Shown here piece by piece: positions 24,860 through 33,837 of a stretch of DNA of 64,000 bases. This DNA comes from Rhodoferax sp. (GTDB taxonomy: Bacteria; Pseudomonadota; Gammaproteobacteria; Burkholderiales; Burkholderiaceae_C). Positions within the stretch are counted from its first letter, which is position 1; every line of letters begins with the position of its first letter. The translations under genes and the position numbers were made by a program. Location: positions 452,334 through 516,333 of the forward strand of contig NZ_JAAFIX010000001.1 of assembly GCF_013297935.1 (NCBI RefSeq). The letters are read 5' to 3'. The notes beneath the pieces were generated by a model. It was not told the DNA's origin. It worked only from the letters and a program-made list of their open reading frames with translations, and made no database searches.

Positions 24860-26830
24860 TTAAACGTCGATCTCCACCGAATCGCCATGCAGCTCCATCA
24901 GCTCGCGCCGGGACGCGGCCTCGCCCTTGCCCATGAGCTTGGTAATGAGCGCCTCGGTGGCACTAAAGTCCACCGCGCCCAGCTCCACCGGCAACAGGCG
25001 GCGGGTGTCGGGGTTGAGCGTGGTGTCCCACAGCTGCTCGGCGTTCATCTCGCCCAAGCCTTTGAAGCGGCTGATGGACCAAGCGCCTTCGCGCACACCC
25101 TCTTTGCGCAGCTTGTCCAGAATCGCGGTGAGCTCGCCTTCGTCCAGCGCGTAGGCCTTACTCGCCGGCTTTTTGCCACGGGCCGGCGCATCTACCCGGA
25201 ACAGCGGTGGGCGCGCCACAAACACATGGCCGGTCTCAATGAGCTTGGGGAAATGGCGAAAGAAGAGCGTGAGCAGCAGCACTTGAATGTGCGAGCCGTC
25301 CACATCCGCATCACTCAAAATGCAGACCTTGCCGTAGCGCAGGCCACTCAAGTCGGGCGTGTCGTTGGGGCCATGCGGATCCACACCGATGGCGACTGAG
25401 ATGTCGTGGATTTCGGTGTTGGCAAACAGGCGGTCGCGGTCCACCTCCCAGGTGTTGAGCACCTTGCCGCGCAGGGGCAGGATGGCCTGGTTTTCTTTGT
25501 CGCGGCCCATTTTGGCGCTGCCGCCTGCGGAATCGCCCTCAACCAGAAACACCTCGTTGTAGGCAATATCGCGGCTCTCGCAGTCGGTGAGCTTGCCGGG
25601 CAGCACGGCCACGCCGCTGCTCTTGCGCTTTTCAACCTTCTGGCCGGCCTTCTGGCGGGTTTGCGCAGCCTTGATGGCCAGCTCGGCCAGCTTTTTGCCA
25701 TAGTCCACGTGCTGGTTCAGCCAAAGCTCCAGCGCGGGGCGCACAAAGCTGCTGACGAGGCGCACCGCGTCGCGCGAGTTCAGCCGCTCTTTGATTTGGC
25801 CTTGAAACTGCGGGTCCAGCACCTTGGCGCTCAGCACATAGCTGGCGCGGGCGAACACGTCTTCGGGCATGAGCTTCACGCCCTTGGGCAACAGGCTGTG
25901 AAACTCGATAAAGCTTTTGACCGCCTGAAACAAGCCATCGCGCAAGCCGCTTTCGTGGGTGCCGCCCGCGCTGGTGGGAATCAGGTTCACATAGCTCTCG
26001 CGCACCGGAGCGCCGTCTTCGGTAAACGCCACGCACCAGGTGGCTCCCTCGCCTTCGGCGAAGGTGTCGTTGTTGCCGTCGGCAAAACCTTCGCCATCAA
26101 ACATGGGGATAACCGGGTCTGCATTGAGCGTTTGACCCAAGTAATCTTTTAGGCCGCCCTTGTAGAGCCAGTTCTGGCTTTCCCTGGTTTTTTCGTTCAC
26201 CAGCGTCACGCTCACGCCGGGCATCAGCACCGCTTTGCTGCGCAGCAGGTGGGTCAGCTCGCCCATGGGCAGGACGGCGGATTCAAAATACTTGGCGTCC
26301 GGCCACACGCGCACGGTCGTGCCTTGCTTGCGGTCGCCCTCACCGGCCTTGCGCACTTGAAGGGCCTCGGTCACGTCGCCGCCTTCAAACACCAAGTGCG
26401 CCACGGAGCCTTCGCGGTAGCTGGTGGCTTCCAGGCGCTTGCCCAGGGCGTTGGTCACCGACACGCCTACGCCGTGCAGGCCGCCGGAGAAGCTGTAGGC
26501 GCCGCCCTTGCCCTTGTCGAACTTGCCACCCGCGTGCAAGCGGGTGAACACCAGCTCAATCACTGGGGCTTTTTCTTCCGGGTGCATGCCGAAGGGAATG
26601 CCGCGGCCGTCGTCCTCAATGCTCACCGAGCCGTCGGCGTGCAGGATGACCTTGATTTTTTTGCCATGACCGGCCAGCGCTTCGTCAGCGGCGTTGTCCA
26701 GCACTTCTTGAATGATGTGCAGCGGGTTGTCGGTGCGGGTGTACATGCCCGGGCGCTGTTTGACGGGCTCCAGGCCCTTGAGCACGCGGATCGATGATTC
26801 GGAATATTCGGGGGTGGGTTTGACAGCCAT
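24860..26830 (-). CDS. parE: DNA topoisomerase IV subunit B
   Basis: This 656-residue protein begins MAVKPTPEYSESSIRVLKGL. It has the GHKL ATPase domain (DNAADEALAGHGKKI and the DGRGIP motif). Its Toprim domain carries VEGDSAGGSAKMGRDKENQAI and the metal-binding SDADVDGSHI. It provides ATP-driven strand passage with ParC. The ATG at 26830 matches the family N-terminus, so the longer frame from 26926 is rejected. Confidence 0.97.
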   Translation of the reverse strand: MAVKPTPEYSESSIRVLKGLEPVKQRPGMYTRTDNPLHIIQEVLDNAADEALAGHGKKIKVILHADGSVSIEDDGRGIPFGMHPEEKAPVIELVFTRLHAGGKFDKGKGGAYSFSGGLHGVGVSVTNALGKRLEATSYREGSVAHLVFEGGDVTEALQVRKAGEGDRKQGTTVRVWPDAKYFESAVLPMGELTHLLRSKAVLMPGVSVTLVNEKTRESQNWLYKGGLKDYLGQTLNADPVIPMFDGEGFADGNNDTFAEGEGATWCVAFTEDGAPVRESYVNLIPTSAGGTHESGLRDGLFQAVKSFIEFHSLLPKGVKLMPEDVFARASYVLSAKVLDPQFQGQIKERLNSRDAVRLVSSFVRPALELWLNQHVDYGKKLAELAIKAAQTRQKAGQKVEKRKSSGVAVLPGKLTDCESRDIAYNEVFLVEGDSAGGSAKMGRDKENQAILPLRGKVLNTWEVDRDRLFANTEIHDISVAIGVDPHGPNDTPDLSGLRYGKVCILSDADVDGSHIQVLLLTLFFRHFPKLIETGHVFVARPPLFRVDAPARGKKPASKAYALDEGELTAILDKLRKEGVREGAWSISRFKGLGEMNAEQLWDTTLNPDTRRLLPVELGAVDFSATEALITKLMGKGEAASRRELMELHGDSVEIDV

Positions 26831-26967
26831 AGCGGCGGATTGTAGGGGAAACAGGGCAATCCACTGTATATGCATACATACAGGCTTAAGCCCCTTTGCC
26901 CCGGCAAGCTTGCCGCCGTGTCCCACCTGTGGCCGCGCCCCGCGCCGAATCGGGCTACAGTTGGTGG

Positions 26968-28191
26968 ATGAGTTCTCAACACCGCCCTCTTTCCATGGCC
27001 CAGGTTTTGGTCTGTGGCGCCACCATCGTGACCTTGTCCATGGGCATTCGCCATGGCTTCGGACTGTGGCTTCAGCCTATTACCCAGGCCCAAGACTGGA
27101 CCCGCGAGACTTTTGCGTTTGCCATTGCCATTCAAAACCTTGCCTGGGGTGTCAGCGGCATTTTTGCCGGCATGGCGGCGGACCGCTTTGGCGCCTTCCG
27201 GGTGATTTTGATCGGCGCGGTGCTGTATGCGCTGGGCCTGGCCGGCATGGCACTGGCGACCACGCCGCTGACCTTTACCCTCGCAACCGGCGCCTTGATC
27301 GGCATGGCCCAGGCGGGTACCACCTACGCTGTGATTTACGGCGTCATTGGCCGCAATGTGCCCGCTGAAAAGCGCTCATGGGCCATGGGCGTCGCGGCAG
27401 CGGCGGGTTCGTTCGGGCAGTTTTTGATGGTGCCCACCGAGGGCTTTTTAATCAGCCACTTCGGCTGGCAAGAGGCACTACTGATCCTAGCTGCAGCATC
27501 GCTGCTGATGATGCCGTTGGCTCGGGGCCTCAAAGAGCACTCCTTGGGCCACGCAGCCCCAGGCACCCACAAACAAAGCATTGGGCAGGCGCTGCGTGAG
27601 GCTTTTAAATACCCGAGCTTTCAGCTTCTGATGGCCGGCTACTTTGTATGCGGTTTTCAGGTTGTATTTATCGGCGTGCACATGCCCAGCTACCTGAAAG
27701 ACAACGGGCTCTCCCCGCAAGTGGCGAGCTACGCCTTGGCCCTGATCGGGCTGTTCAATGTGTTCGGCACCTACGCGGCCGGAGCACTGGGGCAGAAGAT
27801 GGCGAAGAAGCACATCCTCGCGTTCATTTACTTTGCCCGGGCGGTTGCCATCAGTGTTTTCTTGATCGTGCCTCTGTCGCCCGTCAGCGTGTATGTGTTT
27901 TCGTCGGTTATGGGGTTCTTGTGGCTCTCCACGGTGCCGCCGACCAATGCCACCATCGCGCAGATTTTTGGTGTGGCGCATTTATCCATGCTGGGAGGCT
28001 TTGTGTTTTTCAGCCACCAGATCGGCTCTTTCATGGGCGTTTGGCTGGGTGGCTACCTGTATGACAAGACGGGCAGCTACGACATGGTTTGGTACATCGC
28101 GATAGCGCTGGGGGTGTTTGCCGGCTTGGTAAATCTGCCGGTGCGCGAGGCACCTATTCACCGGGGCCAGCCCCTGCCCCAAGCGGCCTGA
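26968..28191 (+). CDS. MFS transporter
   Basis: This 407-residue major facilitator protein has about twelve hydrophobic segments. It starts MSSQHRPLSMAQVLVCGATIV, with the loop-2/3 motif GMAADRFGAFRV typical of MFS. It resembles the monocarboxylate/oxalate-formate-like group. The substrate is unknown. The start at 26968 is preferred over the frame beginning at 26896. It is divergent from parE (138 nt) and followed by a 39-residue ORF and an SDR gene in the same direction. Confidence 0.87.
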   Translation: MSSQHRPLSMAQVLVCGATIVTLSMGIRHGFGLWLQPITQAQDWTRETFAFAIAIQNLAWGVSGIFAGMAADRFGAFRVILIGAVLYALGLAGMALATTPLTFTLATGALIGMAQAGTTYAVIYGVIGRNVPAEKRSWAMGVAAAAGSFGQFLMVPTEGFLISHFGWQEALLILAAASLLMMPLARGLKEHSLGHAAPGTHKQSIGQALREAFKYPSFQLLMAGYFVCGFQVVFIGVHMPSYLKDNGLSPQVASYALALIGLFNVFGTYAAGALGQKMAKKHILAFIYFARAVAISVFLIVPLSPVSVYVFSSVMGFLWLSTVPPTNATIAQIFGVAHLSMLGGFVFFSHQIGSFMGVWLGGYLYDKTGSYDMVWYIAIALGVFAGLVNLPVREAPIHRGQPLPQAA

Positions 28192-28200
28192 CGCCTCAGC

Positions 28201-28320
28201 ATGCTGCAAAAGACTCTGCTCACGGTTGCTGTCTGTCTGACGCTGGGCGGCGTGTTCGCGCTCTACGCCCAACCGGATTTCATGGTCCAGATGGCCAACC
28301 AGGTCTGGGCCTGCTTCTAA
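28201..28320 (+). CDS. Small hypothetical membrane or secreted peptide (39 aa)
   Basis: An ORF of 39 residues starts MLQKTLLTVAVCLTLGG, with a Lys followed by a 15-residue hydrophobic segment, and ends in WACF. It lies 9 nt after the MFS gene and 12 nt before the SDR gene, in the same direction, so it fits neatly as an operon member. No strong ribosome site is visible. I do not recognise the family. The signal-like segment suggests a membrane or exported peptide. Confidence 0.5.
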   Translation: MLQKTLLTVAVCLTLGGVFALYAQPDFMVQMANQVWACF

Positions 28321-28332
28321 ATATGAACTGAC

Positions 28333-29157
28333 ATGACTGAGACTACCTCTGTCACCATCATCACCGGCGCTTCAGAAGGCATTGGCGCCGAGTTGGCACG
28401 CCAACTGGCAGCGCGCTATGGCGCAGGCCTGCGCCTGGTGCTGGCAGCACGCAAACTCGACGCCCTGGAAGCCGTGGCCATTCAGTGCCGGGCACGCGGT
28501 GCGGAGGTGCTGGTCGTGGCGACCGATGTCTCTGACCCAGGCCAATGCCGCGCTTTGGTAGACACCACCATGGAGCATTTCGGCCGCATTGACACACTGG
28601 TGAATAACGCCGGCATTTCGGCCCAAGCGCTGCTGCAAGACGTAGAGGCCGCGGACCTTCATTGGTACGAAGACCTGATGCGTGTCAACCTGTGGGGCAG
28701 CGTGTGGTGCACCCACGCAGCACTGCCCCACCTCAAGGCGAGCAGGGGGCGAATTGTGGCGATCTCCTCGCTGGCGGGGCTGATTGGCGTGCCCGGACGC
28801 ACTGCCTACAGCGCCTCCAAATTCGCCATGACGGGCTTCTTTGAGGCGCTCCGGGCAGAACTGAAACCCACGGGCGTGAGCGTGACCACGGCCTATCCAG
28901 GCGTGGTGTTGACGGACATCCGGGCACATGGTCTCAATGCGCAAGGGAAAGTCGCTGGTTCCAGCGGCCTCAAGGAGGACAAAGCCATGACCGTGGCGGA
29001 GTGTGCCTATCTCATCGCCACCGGAATGCAAAAGCGCCAGCGTGAAGTAGTGATGACAGCCCAAGGCAAGCTCGGCCGCTTTTTGAAGCTTGTGCTGCCC
29101 GGGCTCGTGGAGCGCATGGCCCTCGCTGCGCTCAAAGATGAAGTGAAACCCCGCTGA
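28333..29157 (+). CDS. SDR-family oxidoreductase
   Basis: This 274-residue classical short-chain dehydrogenase/reductase has the cofactor motif TGASEGIGAELARQ (about 11-24), an NNAG motif, and the catalytic Ser/Tyr/Lys in ISSLAGLIGVPGRTAYSASKF. It uses NAD(P)(H) to oxidise or reduce an alcohol or carbonyl; the substrate is unknown. The stop overlaps the start of the next methyltransferase gene by one base (TGATG). Confidence 0.92.
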   Translation: MTETTSVTIITGASEGIGAELARQLAARYGAGLRLVLAARKLDALEAVAIQCRARGAEVLVVATDVSDPGQCRALVDTTMEHFGRIDTLVNNAGISAQALLQDVEAADLHWYEDLMRVNLWGSVWCTHAALPHLKASRGRIVAISSLAGLIGVPGRTAYSASKFAMTGFFEALRAELKPTGVSVTTAYPGVVLTDIRAHGLNAQGKVAGSSGLKEDKAMTVAECAYLIATGMQKRQREVVMTAQGKLGRFLKLVLPGLVERMALAALKDEVKPR

Positions 29158-29732
29158 TGCCGCCAACCCACGCAACCCTATCCGGCCCGTCGGGTTGGAT
29201 CGCTCGCTGGTCTCACCTGATCGCCCCCGGTGCCACCGTGTTAGACGTGGCCTGCGGCAATGGGCGCCATTTGCACTGGTTTGCAGAGCGGGGCTGTGCG
29301 GTCACGGGGGTGGATATCGACACCCGCGCCGCAGCCCAGGCGGTGCCTACAGCCCACCTCGTGCAAGCTGATATTGAAAACGGGCCTTGGCCGCTGCGTC
29401 AGGCCAGTGGAGAACCAACGCAGTTTGATGTGGTGGTGGTCACCAACTATCTCTGGCGACCGCTGATGCCCACCCTGCTGGCGAGTCTGGCACCCGGCGG
29501 ACTGCTCTTGTATGAAACTTTTGCCGCAGGCAACGAAACCGTAGGCCGGCCAGCCCGGCCCGATTTTTTGTTGCAAGCGCACGAATTGCTGCATATGTGC
29601 AGTGGTTTACACACCGTAGCCTATGAAAACGGCTTTCTGGACGCACCCGCCCGGTTTGTGCAGCGGATTGCCGCGGTGAATTTCTTTACCCCCGGTGCAC
29701 ACAATGGCGCTCCGACGCGCTATGCACTCTAG
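29157..29732 (+). CDS. Class I SAM-dependent methyltransferase (TehB-like)
   Basis: This 191-residue protein has the SAM-binding motif VLDVACGNGRHLHWF (motif I, about 28-42), an acidic motif II end (VTGVDID) and VVVVTNYLW. It is similar to the small TehB/UbiE-like methyltransferases. The target molecule is unknown. Its ATG overlaps the SDR stop (TGATG), so translation is coupled. Confidence 0.88.
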   Translation: MPPTHATLSGPSGWIARWSHLIAPGATVLDVACGNGRHLHWFAERGCAVTGVDIDTRAAAQAVPTAHLVQADIENGPWPLRQASGEPTQFDVVVVTNYLWRPLMPTLLASLAPGGLLLYETFAAGNETVGRPARPDFLLQAHELLHMCSGLHTVAYENGFLDAPARFVQRIAAVNFFTPGAHNGAPTRYAL

Positions 29733-29765
29733 TTAAAATGTTCGTTTACAGATTCAACACTCGAC

Positions 29766-30659
29766 ATGAACGCTTCTAAAGGTCCAATCCGGGGCAGCAT
29801 CGTAGCCCTTATCACTCCGATGCTTGACGATGGTTCCGTGGACTACCCGGCGCTGCGAAAACTTATCGATTGGCATATTGCCGAAGGTACTGATTGCATT
29901 GGCGTCGTAGGCACCACTGGCGAGTCCCCCACGGTGAGCGTGGAAGAGCATTGCGAGATCATCCGCGTGTCCGTCGAGCAAGCCGCTGGGCGGGTGCCGA
30001 TCATGGCCGGCTGCGGTGGCAACTCCACCCGTGAAGCCATTGCGTTGGCCAAGTTCGCCAAAAACGTGGGCGCAGACTGCCAACTGCAAGTGGTGCCTTA
30101 CTACAACAAGCCGACCCAAGAAGGCCAGTTCCAACACTTCAAGGCAATTGCGGAAGCCGTGGATCTGCCCGTTATTTTGTACAACGTGCCCGGACGCTCG
30201 GTGGCTGATATGGCCCACGACACCGTGTTGCGCTTGACACAAGTTCCCGGCATTGTCGGCATCAAGGAAGCCACCGGAAACATCGAGCGGGCCCAGTGGC
30301 TCATCAAAGATGCCCCCAAAGAGTTCTCGATCTACAGTGGAGATGACCCGACCGCAGTCGCACTCATGCTGTGCGGTGGTCATGGCAATGTGAGTGTGAC
30401 AGCCAACGTGGCACCACGCCTCATGCATGAACTCTGCCAAGCAGCCATTGCCGGCGATGTCGCACGGGCCATGGAAATTCAGTTGAAACTTTTGCCGGTG
30501 CACAAGGCTCTATTCATCGAGTCGAATCCGATTCCGGTGAAGTGGGCAGTTTCCCGCATGGGACTGAGCAAACCCGCATTGCGATTGCCCCTGACACCGT
30601 TGACAGAAGCAAGTCAACCCGCCCTTGAAAAGGCCATGCAGACCGTCGGCCTGATTTAA
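29766..30659 (+). CDS. dapA: 4-hydroxy-tetrahydrodipicolinate synthase
   Basis: This 297-residue protein is normal DapA length. The TIM barrel shows [10 protein letters not shown], the catalytic Tyr in [12 protein letters not shown] (about 134-135) and the Schiff-base Lys in [11 protein letters not shown] (about 163). It condenses pyruvate with aspartate semialdehyde, the first step of lysine/diaminopimelate synthesis. It is followed by bamC, an arrangement common in beta- and gammaproteobacteria. Confidence 0.97.
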   Translation: MNASKGPIRGSIVALITPMLDDGSVDYPALRKLIDWHIAEGTDCIGVVGTTGESPTVSVEEHCEIIRVSVEQAAGRVPIMAGCGGNSTREAIALAKFAKNVGADCQLQVVPYYNKPTQEGQFQHFKAIAEAVDLPVILYNVPGRSVADMAHDTVLRLTQVPGIVGIKEATGNIERAQWLIKDAPKEFSIYSGDDPTAVALMLCGGHGNVSVTANVAPRLMHELCQAAIAGDVARAMEIQLKLLPVHKALFIESNPIPVKWAVSRMGLSKPALRLPLTPLTEASQPALEKAMQTVGLI

Positions 30660-30685
30660 GCGCGTTGCTATTTTTGAGGATTTTC

Positions 30686-31768
30686 GTGAATTCCATTTCT
30701 AAAGTTATTCTGCTGAGTGCAACCCTGGGTTTGGGTGCTTGCTCATCGCTTGAAACCGACAAAGTGGACTACCGCTCTGCCGCCAAGGCCCCCAAGCTCG
30801 ACGTTCCGCCGGACTTGACCCAGCTGAGCAAAGACACGCCTTACACCGTGGTGGGCGGCGCAGTTTCTGCGAACGCTTCAAAGGTCGTCCCGACTGAGAC
30901 GTCAAAAACTGCCATTGCTGCGACTGCGGTGGGTGATGTGCGCATTGAGCGCTCAGGAAATCAGCGTTGGCTGGTCGTCAACCGGCCTGCCGAGAAGTTG
31001 TGGGAGCCGGTAAAAGATTTCTGGCAGGACAACGGTTTTTTGCTGGCGATGGACCAGGACAAGCTGGGCATCATGGAAACGGATTGGGCTGAAAATCGCG
31101 CCAAGATCCCACAAGACATCATCCGTGCTTCATTGGGCAAACTGCTGGACTCCTTCTACTCCACCCCGGAGCGGGACAAATTCCGTACACGCCTGGAGCG
31201 CGATGCCAACGGCAACACAGAAATTTTCATCAGCCACCGCGGCATGGTGGAGGTCTACACCACAGACCGCACCAGTGAAACGGTCTGGCAACCTCGCGCT
31301 GCGGACCCCGAACTGGAAGCGGAGTTCTTGCGCCGCCTGATGGTAAAGCTGGGTGTTTCGCAAGAGCAATCCAAGGCTTTGGTGGCTAACAGCGCGCCCA
31401 AACAAATTGCGACGGTGAGCAACCTGAACGGTCAAGCCGTGGTCCAACTGGACGAGGGTTTTGACCGCGCATGGCGCCGTACCGGCTTGGCATTGGACCG
31501 TACCGGATTCACGGTAGAGGACCGTGACCGCAAGCAAGGCATTTACTTTGTCCGCTACCAAGAGCTGACTTCCGACAAGGCAGAACCTGGCTTTTTTGCA
31601 AAAATGTTCAGCGGCTCCAAGAAGGCCATTGACGCCGTGAAGTATCAAATTGCAGTACGTAGCACCGGCGAAAAGTCGACCGTCAGTGTGCTGGATGCCA
31701 GTGGTAACCCGGAAACTTCGGGTGTGGCGCAGAAGATTGTGAAAGTCATTGCTGACGACATCAAGTAA
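30686..31768 (+). CDS. bamC: Outer-membrane assembly lipoprotein BamC (NlpB)
   Basis: This lipoprotein of about 360 residues has a lipobox (GLGAC) followed by the BamC N-terminal region and two helix-grip domains. It is an accessory subunit of the beta-barrel assembly machine in the outer membrane. The start is a GTG at 30686, preceded by GAGGA (30676-30680) at 5-nt spacing; the longer frame at 30665 uses TTG and lacks a ribosome site. It follows dapA closely and ends at a strong terminator. Confidence 0.9.
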   Translation: MNSISKVILLSATLGLGACSSLETDKVDYRSAAKAPKLDVPPDLTQLSKDTPYTVVGGAVSANASKVVPTETSKTAIAATAVGDVRIERSGNQRWLVVNRPAEKLWEPVKDFWQDNGFLLAMDQDKLGIMETDWAENRAKIPQDIIRASLGKLLDSFYSTPERDKFRTRLERDANGNTEIFISHRGMVEVYTTDRTSETVWQPRAADPELEAEFLRRLMVKLGVSQEQSKALVANSAPKQIATVSNLNGQAVVQLDEGFDRAWRRTGLALDRTGFTVEDRDRKQGIYFVRYQELTSDKAEPGFFAKMFSGSKKAIDAVKYQIAVRSTGEKSTVSVLDASGNPETSGVAQKIVKVIADDIK

Positions 31769-31775
31769 TAGTCAA

Positions 31776-31799
31776 GTACATCGTCGCGAGGCGATGTAC
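31776..31799. terminator. Hairpin downstream of bamC
   Basis: GTACATCG (31776-31783) pairs with CGATGTAC (31792-31799), directly after bamC. It may protect the transcript end or act with the neighbouring A/T-flanked terminator. Confidence 0.45.
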
Positions 31800-31840
31800 A
31801 GACGAAAAAAAACCACCGGAAGGTGGTTTTTTTTCGTCTG
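31799..31840. terminator. Bidirectional rho-independent terminator
   Basis: The left arm (31799-31817) pairs perfectly over 19 nt with the right arm (31822-31840) around a GGAA loop. Eight A (31805-31812) pair with eight T (31827-31834) around the CCACC/GGTGG core, giving a U-tract on both strands. It separates bamC (plus) from the convergent small lipoprotein gene (minus) and should end both. Confidence 0.85.
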
Positions 31841-31848
31841 CAAGCAGA

Positions 31849-32049
31849 TTACTGCTTAGCTGGCTCGGAAGCAGCGGCTGCAGGAGCAGCAGCAGGAGCT
31901 TCGGCAGCTGGAGCGGATGCAGCAGCAGCAGGAGCTTCAACAGCAGCAGGAGCGGCGGCAGGAGCAGCAGCAGGAGCTTCTTCTTTCTTACCGCAAGCAG
32001 CCAGGGCAGCAGCAGCGATCAGAGCTGCCAAAACGAGAGACTTGTTCAT
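31849..32049 (-). CDS. Small Ala/Pro-rich lipoprotein
   Basis: This 66-residue protein starts MNKSLVLAALIAAAALAACGKKEEA. The lipobox LAAC gives a mature lipoprotein of about 48 residues, almost wholly Ala, Pro and Glu (APAAAPAA-like tract). Its DNA is a run of near-repeats of GCAGCAGGAGC type. The function is unknown; such short Ala-rich lipoproteins are common in Comamonadaceae. The chosen ATG at 32049 removes a non-homologous upstream extension. Confidence 0.75.
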   Translation of the reverse strand: MNKSLVLAALIAAAALAACGKKEEAPAAAPAAAPAAVEAPAAAASAPAAEAPAAAPAAAASEPAKQ

Positions 32050-32203
32050 TTTTAAAGACTTCAGTGAGTTAACGAAACAATTTCCGGAAATTGTCTGAGT
32101 GGCAAGCCACCCAGCCCTGACGTAAAGCATTCGGTCTCTTTCCATCAGAGCTTGAAATTATACAAGACCCAAAACAGTGCACTCGGGTAAACCCTCTTTG
32201 AAC

Positions 32204-32719
32204 TCAAAGCCCTAAAGTGCTTGCAGGAAACCCCGGCGAACTTTGGCGAAAGCACTCGTCTAACGTTTCTTTCAATTCGACCCGGCTGCGGGGCTCCTGC
32301 CCCCAAACCCCTACTGATCGGACAGGGTCTCTCCGGTGCAAATACCACTGCGGGCCCAAGAAAGCGCTGGGGAGTTCCGCATCATCAAGATGCTTGACCA
32401 CCCGCGCGTCCACCAAATGACTCCAGGTGACCCGCCACTGCACAAAACGCGGGTGAAGCAGTGTGACCTGCTGGTAGCGCTTGGCCAAAAGTGTCAGGGT
32501 ACGCCCCGCGCCCGCCCATTCGTGCAGCGCTTCCACCACGGCCTTTTCGCGCAGTGGCCAATTCACAAAATCCACATCGCACCAGACCATGTGCTTCCAT
32601 TGCTGGGCCCGGGCAAGCTGGATGCCGCCGCGCAAGGCTTGCGCAAACTCCGAGGGACCTTCAAAGCGCCCCTCCAGAGGGAATGCGCCTTCATGACTCA
32701 ACATGCAGCCAACCCGCAT
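32204..32719 (-). CDS. Conserved hypothetical protein
   Basis: This is a 171-residue soluble protein with no signal peptide and no motif I can assign. It has a central acidic/aromatic stretch (HMVWCDVDFVNWPLRE) and ends GFPASTLGL. Its start overlaps the end of the upstream roxA-like gene by 29 nt, so it is probably cotranslated with it. I suspect a beta-proteobacterial domain-of-unknown-function family. A later ATG at 32704 is possible. Confidence 0.7.
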   Translation of the reverse strand: MRVGCMLSHEGAFPLEGRFEGPSEFAQALRGGIQLARAQQWKHMVWCDVDFVNWPLREKAVVEALHEWAGAGRTLTLLAKRYQQVTLLHPRFVQWRVTWSHLVDARVVKHLDDAELPSAFLGPQWYLHRRDPVRSVGVWGQEPRSRVELKETLDECFRQSSPGFPASTLGL

Positions 32720-33821
32720 CGCACCACTCTTGCACGAGGTCGCGCGCGCCTTCGCTCAAGCGCTGTACATCCTTCCAGTCAAGCAGTCGTGTATCGGCCA
32801 GCCGCTTCATGAGCTGGGCATCACGCCCTGCTGCATTGAAGCTCTCGCCGTTGATAAAGACGTGGTGTTCGTCGTAGAGCATGCGTGTACGCCGGTCTAG
32901 GCGCACTGCAGCTTCGACCTCCTGGCCTTCGCCATCGAACCACACGTTGGACTTGGGCTCACTGAGGTATTCCCCTAAGGCCCTGGAGATGGCTTTCGGG
33001 TCTTTTAGCGCAGACTGCACAGCGGCTTGGGCAAAGTCGAGCATGGCCGGTGGCAGCTCACCATGAGCCTCAACCGCGGCCTGCTTCGGGTCGGCGTAGA
33101 GGCTGGCCGGAAGGTCATCCATGGCCTGCTCTGCAATACGCTGCAAAACCTCTTGAGCTAACTCAGCCTGAGATGGTGAGCGAAAACCGATGGAATACGT
33201 CATGCACTCCACTTCGGCTATGCCATCGTGGGCGTATTTTGGCGGCAGGTACAACATGTCCCCAGGCTCCAGCACGAACTCCTCCTCAGGTTCAAAGTTA
33301 GCAAGAATTTTGAGTGGCATATCCGGCACCAGGGACAGGTCTTTTTGTCGACCGATCCTCCACCGGCGACGACCCTGAGCCTGCAACAGAAACACGTCGT
33401 AGCTATCGAAATGGGGCCCGACGCCGCCTTGGTCGGTGGCGTAACTGATCATCAGGTCGTCCAGGCGGGCATCCGGCACGAAACGGAATTGGTTGATCAA
33501 GGCATGCACCCGCTCGTCATGGGCATCGACACCCTGAACCAGCAGGGTCCAGCCGGCTTGTTTGAGAGGAGGGAGGGACTTGCGGGCAAAGGGACCATGC
33601 TTGAATTTCCAGGCGTCACTTTTCCCCGGGGCACCCTGAACGACCAGACGCGACTCCACTTCTTCCTGGGCGGCGAGTTCCAGTAACTCAATACGTTCGA
33701 GCAATGGCTCAAAACCGGGTATTGCCTGACGGATCACCAGCGGCTTTTTGTGCCAGTAGCGCTGCATAAAGGTTTCCGGGCTGATGCCGCCTAGCAGCTG
33801 GAGAGGGGTTTGGATGTTCAT
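32691..33821 (-). CDS. roxA: JmjC/cupin ribosomal protein L16 arginine hydroxylase (RoxA/YcfD-like)
   Basis: This 376-residue protein has the JmjC-type cupin at about residues 90-220. The iron-binding HFDSYD supplies the His-x-Asp pair, and the second His is in LYLPPKYAHDG. These match YcfD/RoxA, a 2-oxoglutarate-dependent oxygenase that hydroxylates an arginine of ribosomal protein L16. The C-terminal winged-helix region (about 300-376) is also present. The ATG at 33821 is preferred to the longer frame from 34046, which runs into the divergent SlyD-like gene. It starts 17 nt from that gene. Confidence 0.88.
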   Translation of the reverse strand: MNIQTPLQLLGGISPETFMQRYWHKKPLVIRQAIPGFEPLLERIELLELAAQEEVESRLVVQGAPGKSDAWKFKHGPFARKSLPPLKQAGWTLLVQGVDAHDERVHALINQFRFVPDARLDDLMISYATDQGGVGPHFDSYDVFLLQAQGRRRWRIGRQKDLSLVPDMPLKILANFEPEEEFVLEPGDMLYLPPKYAHDGIAEVECMTYSIGFRSPSQAELAQEVLQRIAEQAMDDLPASLYADPKQAAVEAHGELPPAMLDFAQAAVQSALKDPKAISRALGEYLSEPKSNVWFDGEGQEVEAAVRLDRRTRMLYDEHHVFINGESFNAAGRDAQLMKRLADTRLLDWKDVQRLSEGARDLVQEWCDAGWLHVES

Positions 33822-33837
33822 GGGACAATTCTCGCCT

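Noticed and set aside
31860-31990. Tandem repeat array resembling a CRISPR
   Set aside because: It is the Ala-rich coding tract of a small lipoprotein; no spacers of constant length.
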